In this document: positions 47,721-60,446 of the stretch, piece by piece
How positions within the stretch are numbered: position 1 is the stretch's first letter
Layout: the number at the start of each line of letters is the position of its first letter
From: Conus ventricosus
Lineage: Eukaryota > Mollusca > Gastropoda > Neogastropoda > Conidae
Direction of reading: 5' to 3'
Length of the DNA: 64,000 nt
Assembly: GCA_018398815.1 (NCBI GenBank)
Contig: CM031610.1
Span: forward strand, 36,206,503 to 36,270,502
Made by a program: the position numbers and the translations under genes
Notes under the pieces: generated by a model
The model's input: only the letters and a program-made list of their open reading frames with translations
The model's database searches: none
What the model was told of the DNA's origin: nothing

Positions 47721-49357
47721 GTGGGACCTTTCTGGTTCTGTCGGTAGTCGACTGTCTGTTTCGGAGGCCATAGCTGGCCGCATACCTTCTGCAGCCAGTA
47801 ACTTTTTCACTTTTTTTTTGAACTTTTTAGCAAGTTGGTAGGCGGCTACGGTTACATCATTTCATACTTGCGTGGGTTCCTGGGGACTTGTTGGATCGGC
47901 ATGGTCGTAGGGACGGGGGAACGGGGGGGGGAAGAGGGAACGTAATTGGTTGACGTTTAGCCAAGAAGCCACAAGATGCGAGAAACTGTTCCACACTTAC
48001 TATCCCTGCTCAGTTGTGAAACCCTCAAAATTAAGATTATGGGAGGGGGGGGGGGGGGGATGACCTTGCAGGTGGTGGGGAAACCACAGACGGAATACCT
48101 CAATACTCTTTCAGATCCGTCCAAACCTAAAGACTTCCTCCCATCTACGTGGTATCCGTGGTCGTTAAAGAGGAAACGGTTTTCTGTGCCGGCTGCACCA
48201 ACCGGCCATTCGTTTTTTACCCATTCTTAACTATTAAAGAGTGAAGAAGGCTTCCGTGGTGCATTCCATGCCTGCGCCACTCCACAATGAATACATGTTC
48301 TTTTTGTACTTTGCACGATGTGTTGTGAGACACAAAATTTTTACAGCGGATAAAGTCCATGAAGATCCTGTTCAGGGAGGTTCAAGACTGACGTGATCCT
48401 AAGTTTTGAGTGATTTTTACAGTTTTCATTCTGATTTAAGATTTTACGGAAGAAAGATTTTTAACAAAGTTTCTGGGTGCGTTTGTAGTCAGATGTCATG
48501 TTAGTGATGTGTTGATAGTGTTTTTTTATATTTTGTTTATTTCTTTTTTTTTTTTTTAAATGACCTGGGTGAGTTTGATTTTAACGTCGGTTGACAGCCC
48601 TGATGTGGCCCTCTGCGGTCGGCTGGGCTCTATATGCAACATTATCTTTCTTATCTTATCCTAGCTTGGAAGGTCTTCGTCACCACCATCAATATCATTC
48701 AACACTTAATCTAAAACTTCCAGTGCGCTATAACGCTTCAAAACAGGTCGCTGTAGTCGAGCTTACGTCTATGATCCGCCATCTTGATTATGATAATCAG
48801 CTCGACCCACTAGAATACTAAACGACATATTTTCTAACGCTTCAAGTACACACGATAAAGGGACTGTACAACTGTTCATATAAACACCCCCAGTTAGAGT
48901 CCGGGACAATTTCTAGGGTTTTTTTTTTCCCGAACGATTTTCGAAATTTCGATGAAGTAGAGACCCCGTAATAGTCACGGTTTCGGGCGTACAGGGATCG
49001 CGGAATAAGAAACCCCCGTATTAGAAGACACGGGGCAAGCAGGGAAGAGGTTAAAGGATGGCTACCACTTTTTAATATGTTGTTAAATCAATATATCTTT
49101 GCGAGGACTTTTTTTTTTTATGGTTTGTTTTTATGTGAACATAATCTTTCACACCATTCTTTAACTTGTTAGAAACCTGTTATTGCAATGATTATCGGTT
49201 TTTTCAATGTTATATTCAGGCCCAAATGTTGACGGAGCTTGGGAATCAGATGTGCACTTCAGTCATCAGTGGGCGGCTCCTACAATGTTGGTGTCTAGCA
49301 TCAGTCCCTGAGTAAATCGGTTGAAACAATTCGACAAATATAGTTTTGGCGAATCAG

Positions 49358-49574
49358 GTATGTGGAAGGGTGGTGACCACCCATGCTTCGGTCCCCGCCA
49401 TATCCCATGACGTGGAAGGGGGATGACTGTGTGCTGTGCACGCTGCCCCTGGGGGTCTTGAAGGTAAACTGTTCGAGGTGCTGGCATCAATGACTCCGCT
49501 GTTTTTCCCCCATCTACCTGACTGGAGATGGATGCCGTTCAATCGCTTGGGTATCTTTTGGCAATCTCAACAAG
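49358..49574 (+). pseudogene. KDM1A: KDM1A/LSD1 exon 14, damaged copy A
   Basis: The acceptor is GGCGAATCAG and the donor GTAACT. It encodes recognisable VLCTLPLGVLK and ends in FGNLNK, but is about 14 bases longer than expected, with several one-base insertions relative to copy B. The last codon corresponds to the FAD-proximal Lys (K661 in human LSD1). At CTGCCCCTGGGGGTCTTG it is better than copy B, so neither copy alone is fully correct. Confidence 0.8.
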
Positions 49575-50289
49575 GTAACTATTTTGGTGCCTTTTTTGTT
49601 GATTGATATTGTCGTGTTAAAGTTATTTTTGGTATTTGCATATATTACATTCAGTATTGTCGTTTGTCATGATATAATTGGTTTTACATTTAGTTGCCGG
49701 CAGCATTATCAACTTTTATTCCAAATACTTCTGAATTTTTGCATACATTTTATCGACAATATCAGCTGTCGGAAAACCCGAATAACATATATAATGTAAC
49801 TGATCCTAAAATTTGACCATTTCTTTTTATTGACTGTTCTTTTTTATGAATTGAAAATGAAGATGAGGAACTAGGTTTGATTGTTAATCAATGCAGTCGG
49901 AGCCGCTTGCGTCGTGCTAGTCATGGGACGTTACCACTCTTCCAGTTGTTCTGATTATAGCTCAGTACCATGCTATGTGTGTGAGTAGAATGGTTAAGGG
50001 AAGGGATGGGTATGTGGGATTCCAGAAATTACTCCTGTGATAACCTTTCATTCATTATGGTTGTAAGAATTTGTAGGTTCATCGAAAGTTAGAGGGATCT
50101 CCTTGGCACTGCGGCTTCATGGCTTAGAAATGGAAGTGTCTAGGTATAATTTCTATTACATTAAATTATTAACTATGTCTGCTTACAATGTAGCTGTCAG
50201 AGGTGAAGACAGTTGTATGGTTTGTTGCTCTTGACTTTATTTATCTTTAAATGACATAAAAATCTGTTTTATGACTCCATTGATTCGCA

Positions 50290-50546
50290 GGTGGTTACTG
50301 TCCTGTTGGCCGTGTTTTTTGGGGTCCCAAGATGCCAACCTGTTTTGGCCTCGTGGGCAGTACCACGCCAGTCGTGGGGAGTGTTTCTGTTCTGGATCCT
50401 GTACTAGGCCCATGTGCTGCTGGCCTTGGTGGATGGAGTAGGCGCGGCCGGCCCATTCATGGAGAATGTCAGCGATGTCGTCATCGTGGGGGGCTGCCTG
50501 CAATTGCTGGGCTAAAGGAATCTTTGGAAACAATGCTGTGCCTCAG
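50290..50546 (+). pseudogene. KDM1A: KDM1A/LSD1 exon 15, damaged copy A
   Basis: It aligns with 63402-63644 throughout, from GTGGT-CTGT to GGAAACAATGCTGTGCC, but is 257 rather than 243 bases, with insertions in T, G and A runs and substitutions that open stops. The flanking splice sites CGCAG and GTTGGT are intact. Confidence 0.85.
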
Positions 50547-50694
50547 GTTGGTTAACTTGTGACTGGCCCTGAACAAACTTAAAAGGTCTACTTTAGAGAT
50601 TTTTGATAATTTTGTTTTTAATAACAGGTCTACCATGTCATATGACTTCGGTTTGGTTATTCATTTTTTATTTTAAAATCGCCGAAAGAATTTT

Positions 50695-51170
50695 ATAGAT
50701 AAAAAACGACTTTTGCCACCTGTTCAAACACCGCGCGGTTAGGACGAAAACCGTGAAGGCTCTTGATGGACTGGCCGTCGGCCGAGGAACTACTCAACAA
50801 AGCCATACGCCACAGTGTAATCAAACACGTTGTTGGCGATCCCCTACAGCCTAAAAAGGTCACGAGGGAGGTGGCAGACAGATATGGTGTGTAGGCGTGT
50901 GCAGCGCTCAAGAGGAGACGGATATTCTTTGCACAACATTTTACATATGATCCAGATACTCGAAGAATCGTGGATGCGGTTCGTGCAACCATGCCGGGAG
51001 CTAAAGTTCTTTCTTCCCTCGTCAGTTTCAGCTGGGACGCGGAAACGTAGCTATTCTGACAATTGCGAGCTGCGTTCGAGTGGATATCTAAAACTTGCGT
51101 TAGCATTGATGCGCGTATACTTTGAGGCGGAGGGGTAAGATCGTACAGTTCGTGTACGATAGCACCTCCC
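50695..51170 (+). pseudogene. THAP-like zinc-finger segment, copy A
   Basis: Downstream of exon 15 the block reads, with indels, GDGYSLHN-YDPDTRRI-DA and VQPCRAKFF-PSSVSAGTRK. This resembles the THAP core (C-x2/4-C, SLH-FP-D, W/F-xx-V). The CxxxxC start is clearer in copy B (63958-64000). The C-terminal Cys-x2-His pair and the AVPF-type ending are not resolved. It may be a domesticated or transposon THAP; no further exons are recognised. Confidence 0.4.
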
Positions 51171-51869
51171 GCCTCAGTCTTGCCTTTGGTTCTATCTATG
51201 GACAGATACATTGTTAAATTGATTGATCACGTTTTGGCTTGTAGAAGGAGAATTTCTCGCTCGCCGTCCACGCGTGATCGCATCAAGAAGTCTGTCGGAA
51301 GCACCTCCTTCGAGTCTTCGGTAAAGTCGTACGCCTTCGATTGCGGTGTCTCGGGCTGCGTCCAGCTGGAATCTGAAACTTGACGTCGGTTAAAAAAGAA
51401 AATTAGCGTTCAAACTCGATAAGGTACAGGCCTCTGCAGAACATCCCCAGAGTCAAATTGGCTGTCGCTTTCGCATAGTCAATGCTTTCTTCATGATAAA
51501 TTAAAATACCGAGCGAGATGCGCAAGAACCATCAGAATCGCTTTCTGTCGCCGTCGCTGTCCCATCATGTGAGTCACTCCAAGAGCAGTTAAGCCATGCC
51601 AAGATTTAGTTGTATTACCTCCCGTTTTCTTGTTTCACAGGTGAAAATGCCCACTTTAGCGGGACTGATTTCGTGTGATCGGGAGCGAATCGGATGTTTT
51701 AATTTTACCAATTTATCTAACATTTCATATTTCTGCATTAAGTGTCTCATTTATCGTAAAAACTCTCTAAAGTAGTATCACTACCTTGAATTAAATGTTA
51801 GCGAACGACCTAGGGAACGTGGACATATGTGTCACAAAGACAAACACACCCCCCCCCACGGTTCGACCT

Positions 51870-52026
51870 TTAGGTCTTCTTCAGGTGAGACTTTAAAGAT
51901 AAAACACGAATTCCTTAGCTTTGATCGCTTCAGATCACTTCACAGGTTCAGCGTTGTCAGCGCTTCTTCCTTGCGCTGAATAACTTCTGTGAAGTGATCG
52001 GAAGCGATTCAAAGCTAAGTGAATTT
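51870..52026. repeat. Hairpin element with a CTGAAGA...GGTCGAAC-type motif
   Basis: CTTAGCTTTGATCGCTTC (51915-51932) is mirrored by GAAGCGATTCAAAGCTAAG (about 52001-52019) and CACTTCACAG by CTGTGAAGTG, giving arms of about 50 bp. Just left of it, on the minus strand, is CTGAAGA-AGACCTAAAGGTC-GAAC (51861-51885). Confidence 0.65.
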
Positions 52027-52564
52027 CGTTGTTTTATCCGTATTTGTCTAACATGATGCAAGACCTAATAAGGTTCGAATCTCGTTGTGTTTTGTCGTGT
52101 GTCTCGATTTGTCAATGTCTTCTCTGGGCGGTTCGCAAAAATTTATTTCAAGATTTGTTTAGATTTCCGCTGCAGTCGTCTCGCTTCTTTGCAAACTTGA
52201 TATTGGAATGGATGGTTGTGTATCATGTGTTGTGTTTTGTTTGTGCGTCTAGCGTATTCTGTGGCTTTGTGATGTTCAGTCGGCTTCGGTTTGGACGTTG
52301 AGGTGGTCAGAAATTAAAGTGGGAAAAGTAAATCATAACAATCATCTTGTTGAACAAGAAAGATTGTGATCCGACTGTGAATCATCTGCCAATTTGAAAA
52401 GTTTTTTTTTTTTTTTTATGACATGCTTGAATGTACATATCGATTTTGGATTGATTCTGTAAATTTCTTACATCAAAGAATCTGCAATGCACCAGAGGAC
52501 AAGATCTGATAGTCATGTATCTGCTTTCTTTGTGGCTACAAAGTACATCTTTTTCAGAGTCTGG

Positions 52565-52740
52565 TTTTTCCTGAAGATGGAAGTATGGCTGCCTTAATGG
52601 CGGGATAAAAAAACGGTCATTGCCACACAAAACTCCACTCACTTTGTTTGGTCAGATGGGATTAATACTTGCCCGTCTTTATTTAGGGAGTGTCCGAGGA
52701 GATATCAGCCTGCGTACGCAGAGTAGTGTCTGGCTCTTTC
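52565..52740 (+). repeat. SINE family C, 3' fragment
   Basis: It shares GGCTGCCTTAATGGCGGGAT, AAACTCCACT and CCTGCGTACGCAGA with the copies at 5415 and 26886. The 5' two thirds are absent. Confidence 0.75.
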
Positions 52741-55700
52741 AAAGAAAGGATGTTGTTTGGGGTTTTTTTTAAATAATTTTTATTTTTAGTCTTTTTGGTG
52801 AGGCAGTTTTCATTCATATTTTACAGTGCACCATTTAAAATGTTTTTCTTACCCAAGGTATCTCTATTTTGTTCCATAATTCATGCTGTTTTATTATTGC
52901 TCCATGTTTATTGGCTGGTTTGTGAAACCAAAATGAATGTGTACTATTGTCTTAAGCTTTACCATTGTTGATGATTATTGGTAAAATCGTTATCCGGCCT
53001 TGTAAAAAAGGCCCAAGAGATATAAGCAATTAAAGAGTAGAAACTGTTTGCTCTAATATTGGTAAAAATTTGTGCTTTTGGATAGAAATGCAGCTGTTGT
53101 AACAGAATTATGTAAACTCAATTGAAGAGGTTGGGGAGGCGGTTGGAGAGGGAGAAAGGGGAGGGGAGAATTGGCCCTGGTTGTTCTTCAGATGTGGAGA
53201 GTGAGGTTTTCCCAAACAGTTAAATAGATACGGCAATCGTGGTTCACCTGAACATTCTGTTTCACTTTCTGCATAAAGTAACCATGGTAACGCGCTGAGA
53301 TCAGTCCCCTTTGATAGAGCAGCTACTCCTTTGTTGCATCAGGATCTACAGGTTGCGTTGTCTATTCAAACCTTGTGTTGGAGGAGAGAGAGAGACATCT
53401 GTATGCATGAAAGTTTACGAGGAATTTTGAGATTGCTCTTTTGCGTTAGCAATGTATTCACATTCACTTCTTATGTTCTTAGCAGGTATTTCACATCATG
53501 TTTTTAATTCGGAACCTCATAGAAGTATTTGTTGTGTGTTGTTGTGGGTGTTGTGTGCGCGCGCTTCCAGAGCATGTGGCATGTATGCTATAAATAAGAA
53601 TTATAGATTTCTGATTCTGATTCGACTTTAGAAAAGTAGTTACAGACTAAGAATCAAAAACTATTTACTTGGAGATGATTTCGTCAGGGTCACCCTGTCT
53701 TTTCAGCTCACTGTTGTGTTGTGGCTTCGAGGCCTGGAAGGGACGACTGTTCGTGCTGGGTGGTTGAAACGGTTGTCAGGATATGATTGCTGATGGGGGG
53801 GAACGTTCAATGCCTTGATCTCTGTTCAGGCTGGGGCATTGGTCTTAATTCGATGGTTCATTGAATCTTTTATTTTTGCGAGGAGGGGCTCTGTAGATAA
53901 GATAATAAAACAATTTTTGGTTTCTTGGAGGCTGAAACTGTGGCCCTGTGGCTTGTATATGTTATGTATGGCTGAAGTAGATTGGTGTTGGGTTGTTCCT
54001 GTAGTGGTTTTGGTTTTTGTTCCTGTAGACGGGTGGTGTGTGGTCTTGCTGTCTGGCAGTGTAGGTATGGGTCTCAGTCTTGACACCCTACCTTGTACAC
54101 TACAACACACTGCTTGAGGGGTCCGTTTGTCTTTGACATGGGTCAGTTGATGGCGTGGGGACTGTGTGGTGGGTTTGTGGAACAATTTGCATCCTTGTTG
54201 TTTGGAAGGTCCTGGCTTGGACGCTCTGAAGACTCCTTTAATGTAGGGATCCCACTTTCCAACGTCTGTATCTGTAGTAAGAAGGGGGTAGCGAAATCGA
54301 GGGTTGTCCCACTCAATGCAGGGTATCCATTAGCAGAAAAGGGCTGTCTTGATGTTGTTCTTCTTTCAGCTCTTCCTCTTTGTGGAACACAGTACAGATG
54401 GCTCTGTGCGTGAGAGTGCTTGTCAAAACAGATCTATTGTGCTGGGAGGGAGTGGTTTAGAGCTTGGGTGAAACCTACATAACTTGATTTGGACTGACAA
54501 TTAGGCCGGGTCCAGGGGCCCCTAGGCCCCGGCGGGAGGGTACAGGGGCAGCAGCGCCCCGTTGGGGGGTTCAAGGGGGGGCACAGCCCCCTGGGCGAAA
54601 TTGATTTTTAAATTTTTTAGGCCAACTTACGTATGGCTACTTGCACCAGATAAAAGCTTAATTGTAACATGATTAATGCAGTAAAAAGCTTATCTGTAAG
54701 GATGCTTTTGTGAGGTATGTTAGACTTTATGTTCCATTATTTCATATTAAATGAATTAAAAAAATAATATTCATGGTTTATAGGTACAATGCTCACAGCG
54801 AATAGTTAAAGTGTAATAGTGTTGAAATAAACAGAATATAAAAACTCAAAAAGGTAAGGTATATTTTTTCTCTCCCCAATCTGAAAGGTCACAAAACTTT
54901 CCAAAATAACAAAATTTTCCACCTCTAATTGTTTTAAATGTACTGTTCATATTGGAATCATGGTACTTGTGTGTTAAAAGAATATACTAGGCTCACACAT
55001 CTGTGATGCACGCAAGGAGGAACACAATGTAGCCTTATTCTGCCACGCACCTGTTGTCTTTTAAATCCAAAGAAATCTCACACATTATGGAAGAAATCAT
55101 AGTTGACCATCGTTGTCAGCACAATTTTGTCCTTTCCTAGCAATACCAAAACACACATATTGAAAATGGATGAACAAAGCGGGGCCTTCTTTTCTTGTCA
55201 CGTTCCTACGGGTCCTCACTGTCAAAAGCCACCATATACATGAAGTATAATGCATTCCTTTCATTCATTTTTCATTATTGTCCAATAAAGTGCACAAAGC
55301 TGTCATCCACATTTCTATCATTTCCATGGTTGTTAAACAAATAGCAAGGATACGAGGTTGATTTTGATTATGCAGTCATACTATTTGTTGAAATTCTCTT
55401 GACCTGTCAATACAATGAGTGGTAAGAAACTAAAAAAAAAAAAAAGAAAAGAAGGAAAGGAAAGATAGGTAGTAAAAAAAAGTCTTTCGTACCAGTAGTG
55501 GGTGCCTTGAAAAACTGCCTGATGTCTGGTGCACCAGCTTTTCGGTTTTCTTACTGGAGCCAGGGCTGGAGATAATGGAGCAAAAGCTGGAAGAAGCAGA
55601 CTGTACATGACGGGGCACAGAAGGACATTCAGTTGTAGGAAATGTGGAAAGGTCGGGATCTGCAGTGGGAAATTGGTACGACGTGTGAGACGACTGTAGC

Positions 55701-57700
55701 TACATTTTTTTTTTTGGCTGCTTGTGATAAAACATTCCGAGGTGGGAAATTGCGTGAAATTAAAAAAAACAAAAAAGTTTAAAGTGTGGGAGGATTCAGA
55801 GTTAATTTCTGTTTTTCCTCCCTCTTATTTTCCTTAAATAGTATCATAACCAAACAGATGTTTTTTTAAGGCAATGGGACTAATTAAATTATATAAAATA
55901 AACAAACAAAATGAAAAACTGTCACAACAAAAACCCCACTCACTATAATAAAATTCTAAGACCCCCCCCCCCCACAACGCTCCCCCCCCCCACTACTGAA
56001 AGTAAATATAAAAAAAAAGAGGAAATTTACTCTTTATAAAAATCCCAAAACAATAAAAAAATTGGAAAAAAAATTTCCACCCTGATATACATTAAATTAC
56101 TCCCAACCCCACAAAAATACATCAATATCAAGTCATAATAGCCCCCCCACAATACCCCCCCCCCCCCCCCCCCACCCCCCCCCCCCCCCACCCCCCCAAC
56201 TTTTTTTAATTTGATTCTTAATACTTTAGCAAATGAATACAAAAATGTTAACTAGCCTTCATGTTTTTCTTATGCTCTGGGTGATCATGAATGGGCTTCC
56301 GAAGTTTCTTTTTTCATTCGCTCCGTAACTGATCATTTTGAACTCAATCTGAGCTGAAACTGTGCACGGCACTTTTATTTTTTGCACCACTTGCGATATT
56401 CATGCCGTAGTCATCAGTTTCGTTTTGCATTGTCATCTCCATTTGTTTCGATATGGGGACTAGAGCATGCTTCTGGATCTCCATTCCTTCCCAAAAATAG
56501 ACCACCCCCCCCCCCCCATGTCTACTTAATTTCTGGAGCACCGTGCAAAACTTTCGTTGTCCGTCAGACGCGCCCTATGTTAGCTGTGAAGGATGCCGGA
56601 ACACAGGAAACAGTACTTCCGGTATGGATGGAAATTGCGATTCGAAAACTCAAAAATCGGAAACCGATAAGACCTGAATTCATTTTGACGGTTTTCCGTA
56701 CATAGACGGAAAGGTTTAACCCATTTAGAGTGTAAGTTCATATTTTGGTCAGTGTGGGGTGGGTTCTAGAGAACAGTGGTCTCCACCCTGTTCGCTCGTG
56801 GGTTCGTGTGCATGTGTGTTGTCAAGGAACGGGATTTCCCTTTCGGCTTCAGTTTTCCGAAGTGTATTGGAACTGTCGTCGATGGAATGTCAGGTGAGAC
56901 GGTTCGAAGTGTCAACCTCCGTCTCCTGTATGAGGGTCTTGGTGCCATAACATAGCGATACCATGCTGGGAGGGGTTGGCTCGCTGGTCTAAAAGGGTAC
57001 TTTTTCAAAATGTTGGATGTATCAGGTTGGGCTACACTGAGATACTGGCGAACCCATGGCAGCTCCTTGTTTCTGCTGGTAAAACTATGGTTGAATCGAA
57101 AAGTAGGTGCTGGGTGATGGAACAGTTCCAAACAGTTCTAGCATCCTGTTCTGTAGTGAGGTTCTCAACTCGGTGACGAATGGTGGTAGTCATTCCTCAA
57201 TCTTCTACCGAAAAGACCTTGGGTACAGGGTTGCTTAGTGAAAAGTGCACAAACATCATAGGAGACATGTTTCTTCCTAGAGCCAGTGCTGGTTTTACTT
57301 CCTTCTGTACAAAATCTGGGTGTGGTTGACTATGTGGTGCTCGGTCTGCCCGAACATGAATGGTCCATTATTTTGTTGTCAGGAAATGTGGAGGCATTGT
57401 ACATGACACTTGATAAGCTGGACAAATGGGGCGTGTGGGGCGGCATCTTTCTTGGGTATCTTGCAAGGATGGATCAGCTCCGACCGTTCTTAAAAAATAT
57501 TGTCCGCCTTTGAAAAAATCTCCGCGAAAAAAAAAGAAAATAAATGCTATCGCGATTTTCTTTGCTCCCAATCTCGGCGAGACGGCCCTACGGCGTACGA
57601 TTCTCTAGGCTTATACCCATATGGGTTGGTTTTTATGCGGTTGACTCGGCCTAACCAATGGATCTTCCGGCTTACAGCGCCGAAACTCGACCGTTAGTGT
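52740..57700. other. Repeat-derived DNA without confident genes
   Basis: Weakly ORF-like minus-strand stretches at about 53826-54185 and 56766-57131 carry no motif I can name. A GC-rich patch at 54500-54595 resembles those at 20550, 59095 and 59850. Poly-C tracts occur at 55960-56000 and 56155-56200. No exon of KDM1A is visible here. Confidence 0.45.
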
Positions 57701-57714
57701 CATCTGTGAATTCA

Positions 57715-57962
57715 TGGCGGCGTTCTGAAATCGCAAAAAAAAAAAAAAATCCCAACCGTGGAAAGAAATTGGCTCCGAGGAAGAGGTGTGTGGTTTGGGG
57801 AGAGTAGTGATAGCATATGCAAAAGCAGTGACGAGCATGTTATGTATAGCTTGCAAACAAGAAAATCTGTTCGGATAGTCGGTCGGCCTTCAATTCGATT
57901 GCTGACCACATGAAACGCCTGGTTCACAGGCAGTGTGTCGCTGCATTGAAGAAAACAAATTA
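57715..57962 (+). pseudogene. BED-like zinc-finger relic
   Basis: After a CCGCG...AAAAAA leader like that of the 19.45-kb element, the DNA reads MLCIACKQENLFG (C-x2-C), then by a one-base shift FNSIADHMKRLVHRQCVAAL and KKTN (H-x5-H), ending at TAA 57960-57962. It is the same module type as at 19.8 and 61.2 kb, but a different family by sequence. Confidence 0.5.
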
Positions 57963-58674
57963 AACTTTGGAAGTAAGCTGTTGGTGTTTTTGCTCTATTC
58001 TTTGTTATATTTTTATCATTCATTTGCATTGAGTCAAACTATCTCAGTTAGCTGTAATATTCGTCATTTGACTTGATGTTGTGATACATAACCTAGAGTT
58101 TGTAATATCTTACTAATATAGAACCAGGGGCCAAGGCAGGTAATTTTCGGGAAAAAAACCATTTCTTACTTAAATCTGACAAGCCACAAACGCAGAGTGA
58201 CCTGTATTAAATCTTTTGAAAGGGGGTTTAAAACACTCCTCACATAAAGCACCCCAAAACACATCAGACATTTTTCTATTATATATTTATTTGTGTATGA
58301 TTAACCTTGTGTGTCCTCGGAGATATTTTGTGCACGAGAGAGTCTATATTCGTGTCGCAAGAGTGAAGGGAGAGGCAGAGACTTTGTCGTTATTGGGTAT
58401 GTGATGATTTATTTTTTTTTGTAATCATTTCATAGGCAAACAAACGGACATCAACATACAAAGCAACCATACGACATATTCACCGCAGATCATCATCATC
58501 TTTATTCATACTTAATTAAATTCAGTTGTTGAATCAAAGATCAAACTCTTGACTACATCTGTGGAAAGAAGGTGAAGGGTGTGGACGAAAGCTTGACTTT
58601 CCTACTACGGTCTATCGTTCTTGCCTGAGCACTCAACCATCATTTATGAATGGGGTCTTAATAAAAAACGTCAC

Positions 58675-59245
58675 AGACATCAGTTTGTTTTATGTCATTT
58701 GTTCTTTTTTGTGTTTAGTGTTTCCTGACGAAGGGTCTAAGGCCCAAAAGCTTCAGGTTTTTTTTTAAAAAGGACTTCAAAGTAATCATTTTTCATATTG
58801 TGTTTATTGAAGTCCAGCAGTCGTTTCATACATCTCATTTACTTAGTTTGATTTCCCATCTGATTTACTTATCTACAGGCCTTATTCTTTATGTCCTGAA
58901 AGCACTGTTTGTCAAATTTTCTTTAGCTAGAGTTCTTAGGATTCATCATACTAAATGTTTGTTTCAATTGACATAGTTTCTTTCCATCTCAGTCTTCATA
59001 GTGTTGAAAGCTGTTCTATAGAATGAGGTTGTTTAGAAGCAGAAAAGTGATTTCTAAAGATTTTTATGCCATATTTATTACAAAATGCTTCAGGGGGCGC
59101 CGCCCCCTGACCCCCGCCGGGCTGTTGCCCATGTACCCACTAGGGGCCCATGGTGAACCCCAGATCCCGCCAATCTCCTCTTTTTTAAAAAAAAAACTGT
59201 TTTCATCCCTGCACATAGAAGCTACACACATACACACCACATAGA

Positions 59246-59283
<38 letters not shown>

Positions 59284-60310
59284 ACAGAAGCACACACACA
59301 CAAAACAGAAGGCACACCACACATTACAGAGAAGCACACACCACACACACACACACACACACCACACACACACACACATCCTCATCTATTGTAATGCTAA
59401 AAAGAAAGACTTCACATAGAAAGGAGTTGGAGAGGGAGGGTGGAAGGAAATTTATGAGAACAAGTAAACAGAGAGAGAGACTCAGAGAGAGTAAAGAAAC
59501 TTACTTGAAATCTGTTTCTTGTCATTACTGAGCTGAAGACTGGAATGCGGTTACAGCACCTTCTTCGACCAGTACAGCTCAATTGCAGGCAGTCGCCACG
59601 ATTCCCATCAGTTCCCACTGATTTTGCATTGGAATACTGGAGCAAGATTGTCGAGCTCCACGCCCTCTGCCACGCCCCCTTATTTGATGCTGTCCAGTGC
59701 TCTAGGTCTTCCCTGCCCCTACCACGACCTCTCATGACAGTAGAGGGTGCTGTGCTGGTCAGGGATGGAAAACAGTTTTTTAAAAAAAAAGAGGAGATTG
59801 GCGGGGGTCGGGAGGGGGGGGGGTGTCACCATGGGCAACAGCCCGGCGGGGGTCAGGGGGCAGCACCCCCTGAAGCTGAAGCATATTTTGTATTAATAAG
59901 GCATAAAAATCTTTAGAAATCACTTTCTTGCTTCTAAACAACTCATTCTATAGAACAGCTTTCAACACCATGAAGACTGAGACTGCATGTGGAAAGAAAT
60001 TATGTCAATTGAGACAAAGCAAACATTTAGTATGAATCCTAGAACTGTAGCTAAAGAAAATTTGACAAACAGTGCTTTCAGGACATAAAGAATAAGGCCT
60101 GTAGATAAGTAAATCAGAGTGGGAAATCAAACTAAGTAAATCAGATGTATGAAAACGACTGCTGGACTTCAATAAACACAATATGAAAAATGATTACTTT
60201 GAAGTCCTTTAAAAAAAAAAAACACTCAAGCTTTTGGGCCTTAGACCCTTCGTCAGGAAACACTAAACACAAAAAAGAACAAATGACATCAAAGAAACTG
60301 ATGTCACAAC
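58675..60310. mobile_element. Palindromic element, copy B centre
   Basis: ACATCAGTTTGTTTTATGTC at 58678 is mirrored at about 60285-60310. The arms of about 500-520 bp (58675-59190, 59790-60310) are nearly clean reverse complements, each ending in a GC-rich patch (59093-59125, 59838-59872). The loop contains (CA)n at about 59235-59380. It matches 39055-40760. Confidence 0.8.
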
Positions 60311-60415
60311 AGTACACCACACACAACCCCCCCCCCTTCCCCCTTACAACTTATCATATCCCCCCCCCCCCCCTTGACAAGTTTGTGTGTGTTTGGGGGG
60401 GGGGGGGGGGTGCTT

Positions 60416-60446
<31 letters not shown>

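Larger units (their letters stand above)
42289..48663 (+). mobile_element. Non-LTR retrotransposon (Jockey/I group), near full length
   Basis: GCTTGGAAGTC (42278-42288) and GCTTGGAAGGTC (48664-48675) flank the insert; the corresponding site in block B (61786-61796) has a single GCTTGGAAGTC, an empty site. The order inside is a long 5' region/ORF1 with no identifiable motif (42.3-44.5 kb), then endonuclease, RT and RNase H-like pieces on the plus strand. The 3' end is TTATCTTATCCTA without a clear poly-A. Indels break all frames. RNase H favours the I group over Jockey proper. Confidence 0.8.
39050..50930. other. Homology block A (duplicate of 58675-64000)
   Basis: Collinear matches are 39055-40760 with 58675-60310; 40760-42288 with 60310-61796; and 48675-50930 with 61796-64000. 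The only large difference is the 6.4-kb LINE at 42289-48663. Copy A carries far more single-base insertions in coding parts than copy B. Confidence 0.85.

Noticed and set aside
53826..54185. 119-codon minus-strand ORF, possible retroelement ORF1
   Set aside because: Thr/Pro/Ser-rich without any zinc-knuckle or other motif; cannot be supported.
56766..57131. 121-codon minus-strand ORF
   Set aside because: No recognisable motif or splice context; may be part of a decayed retroelement but evidence is insufficient.
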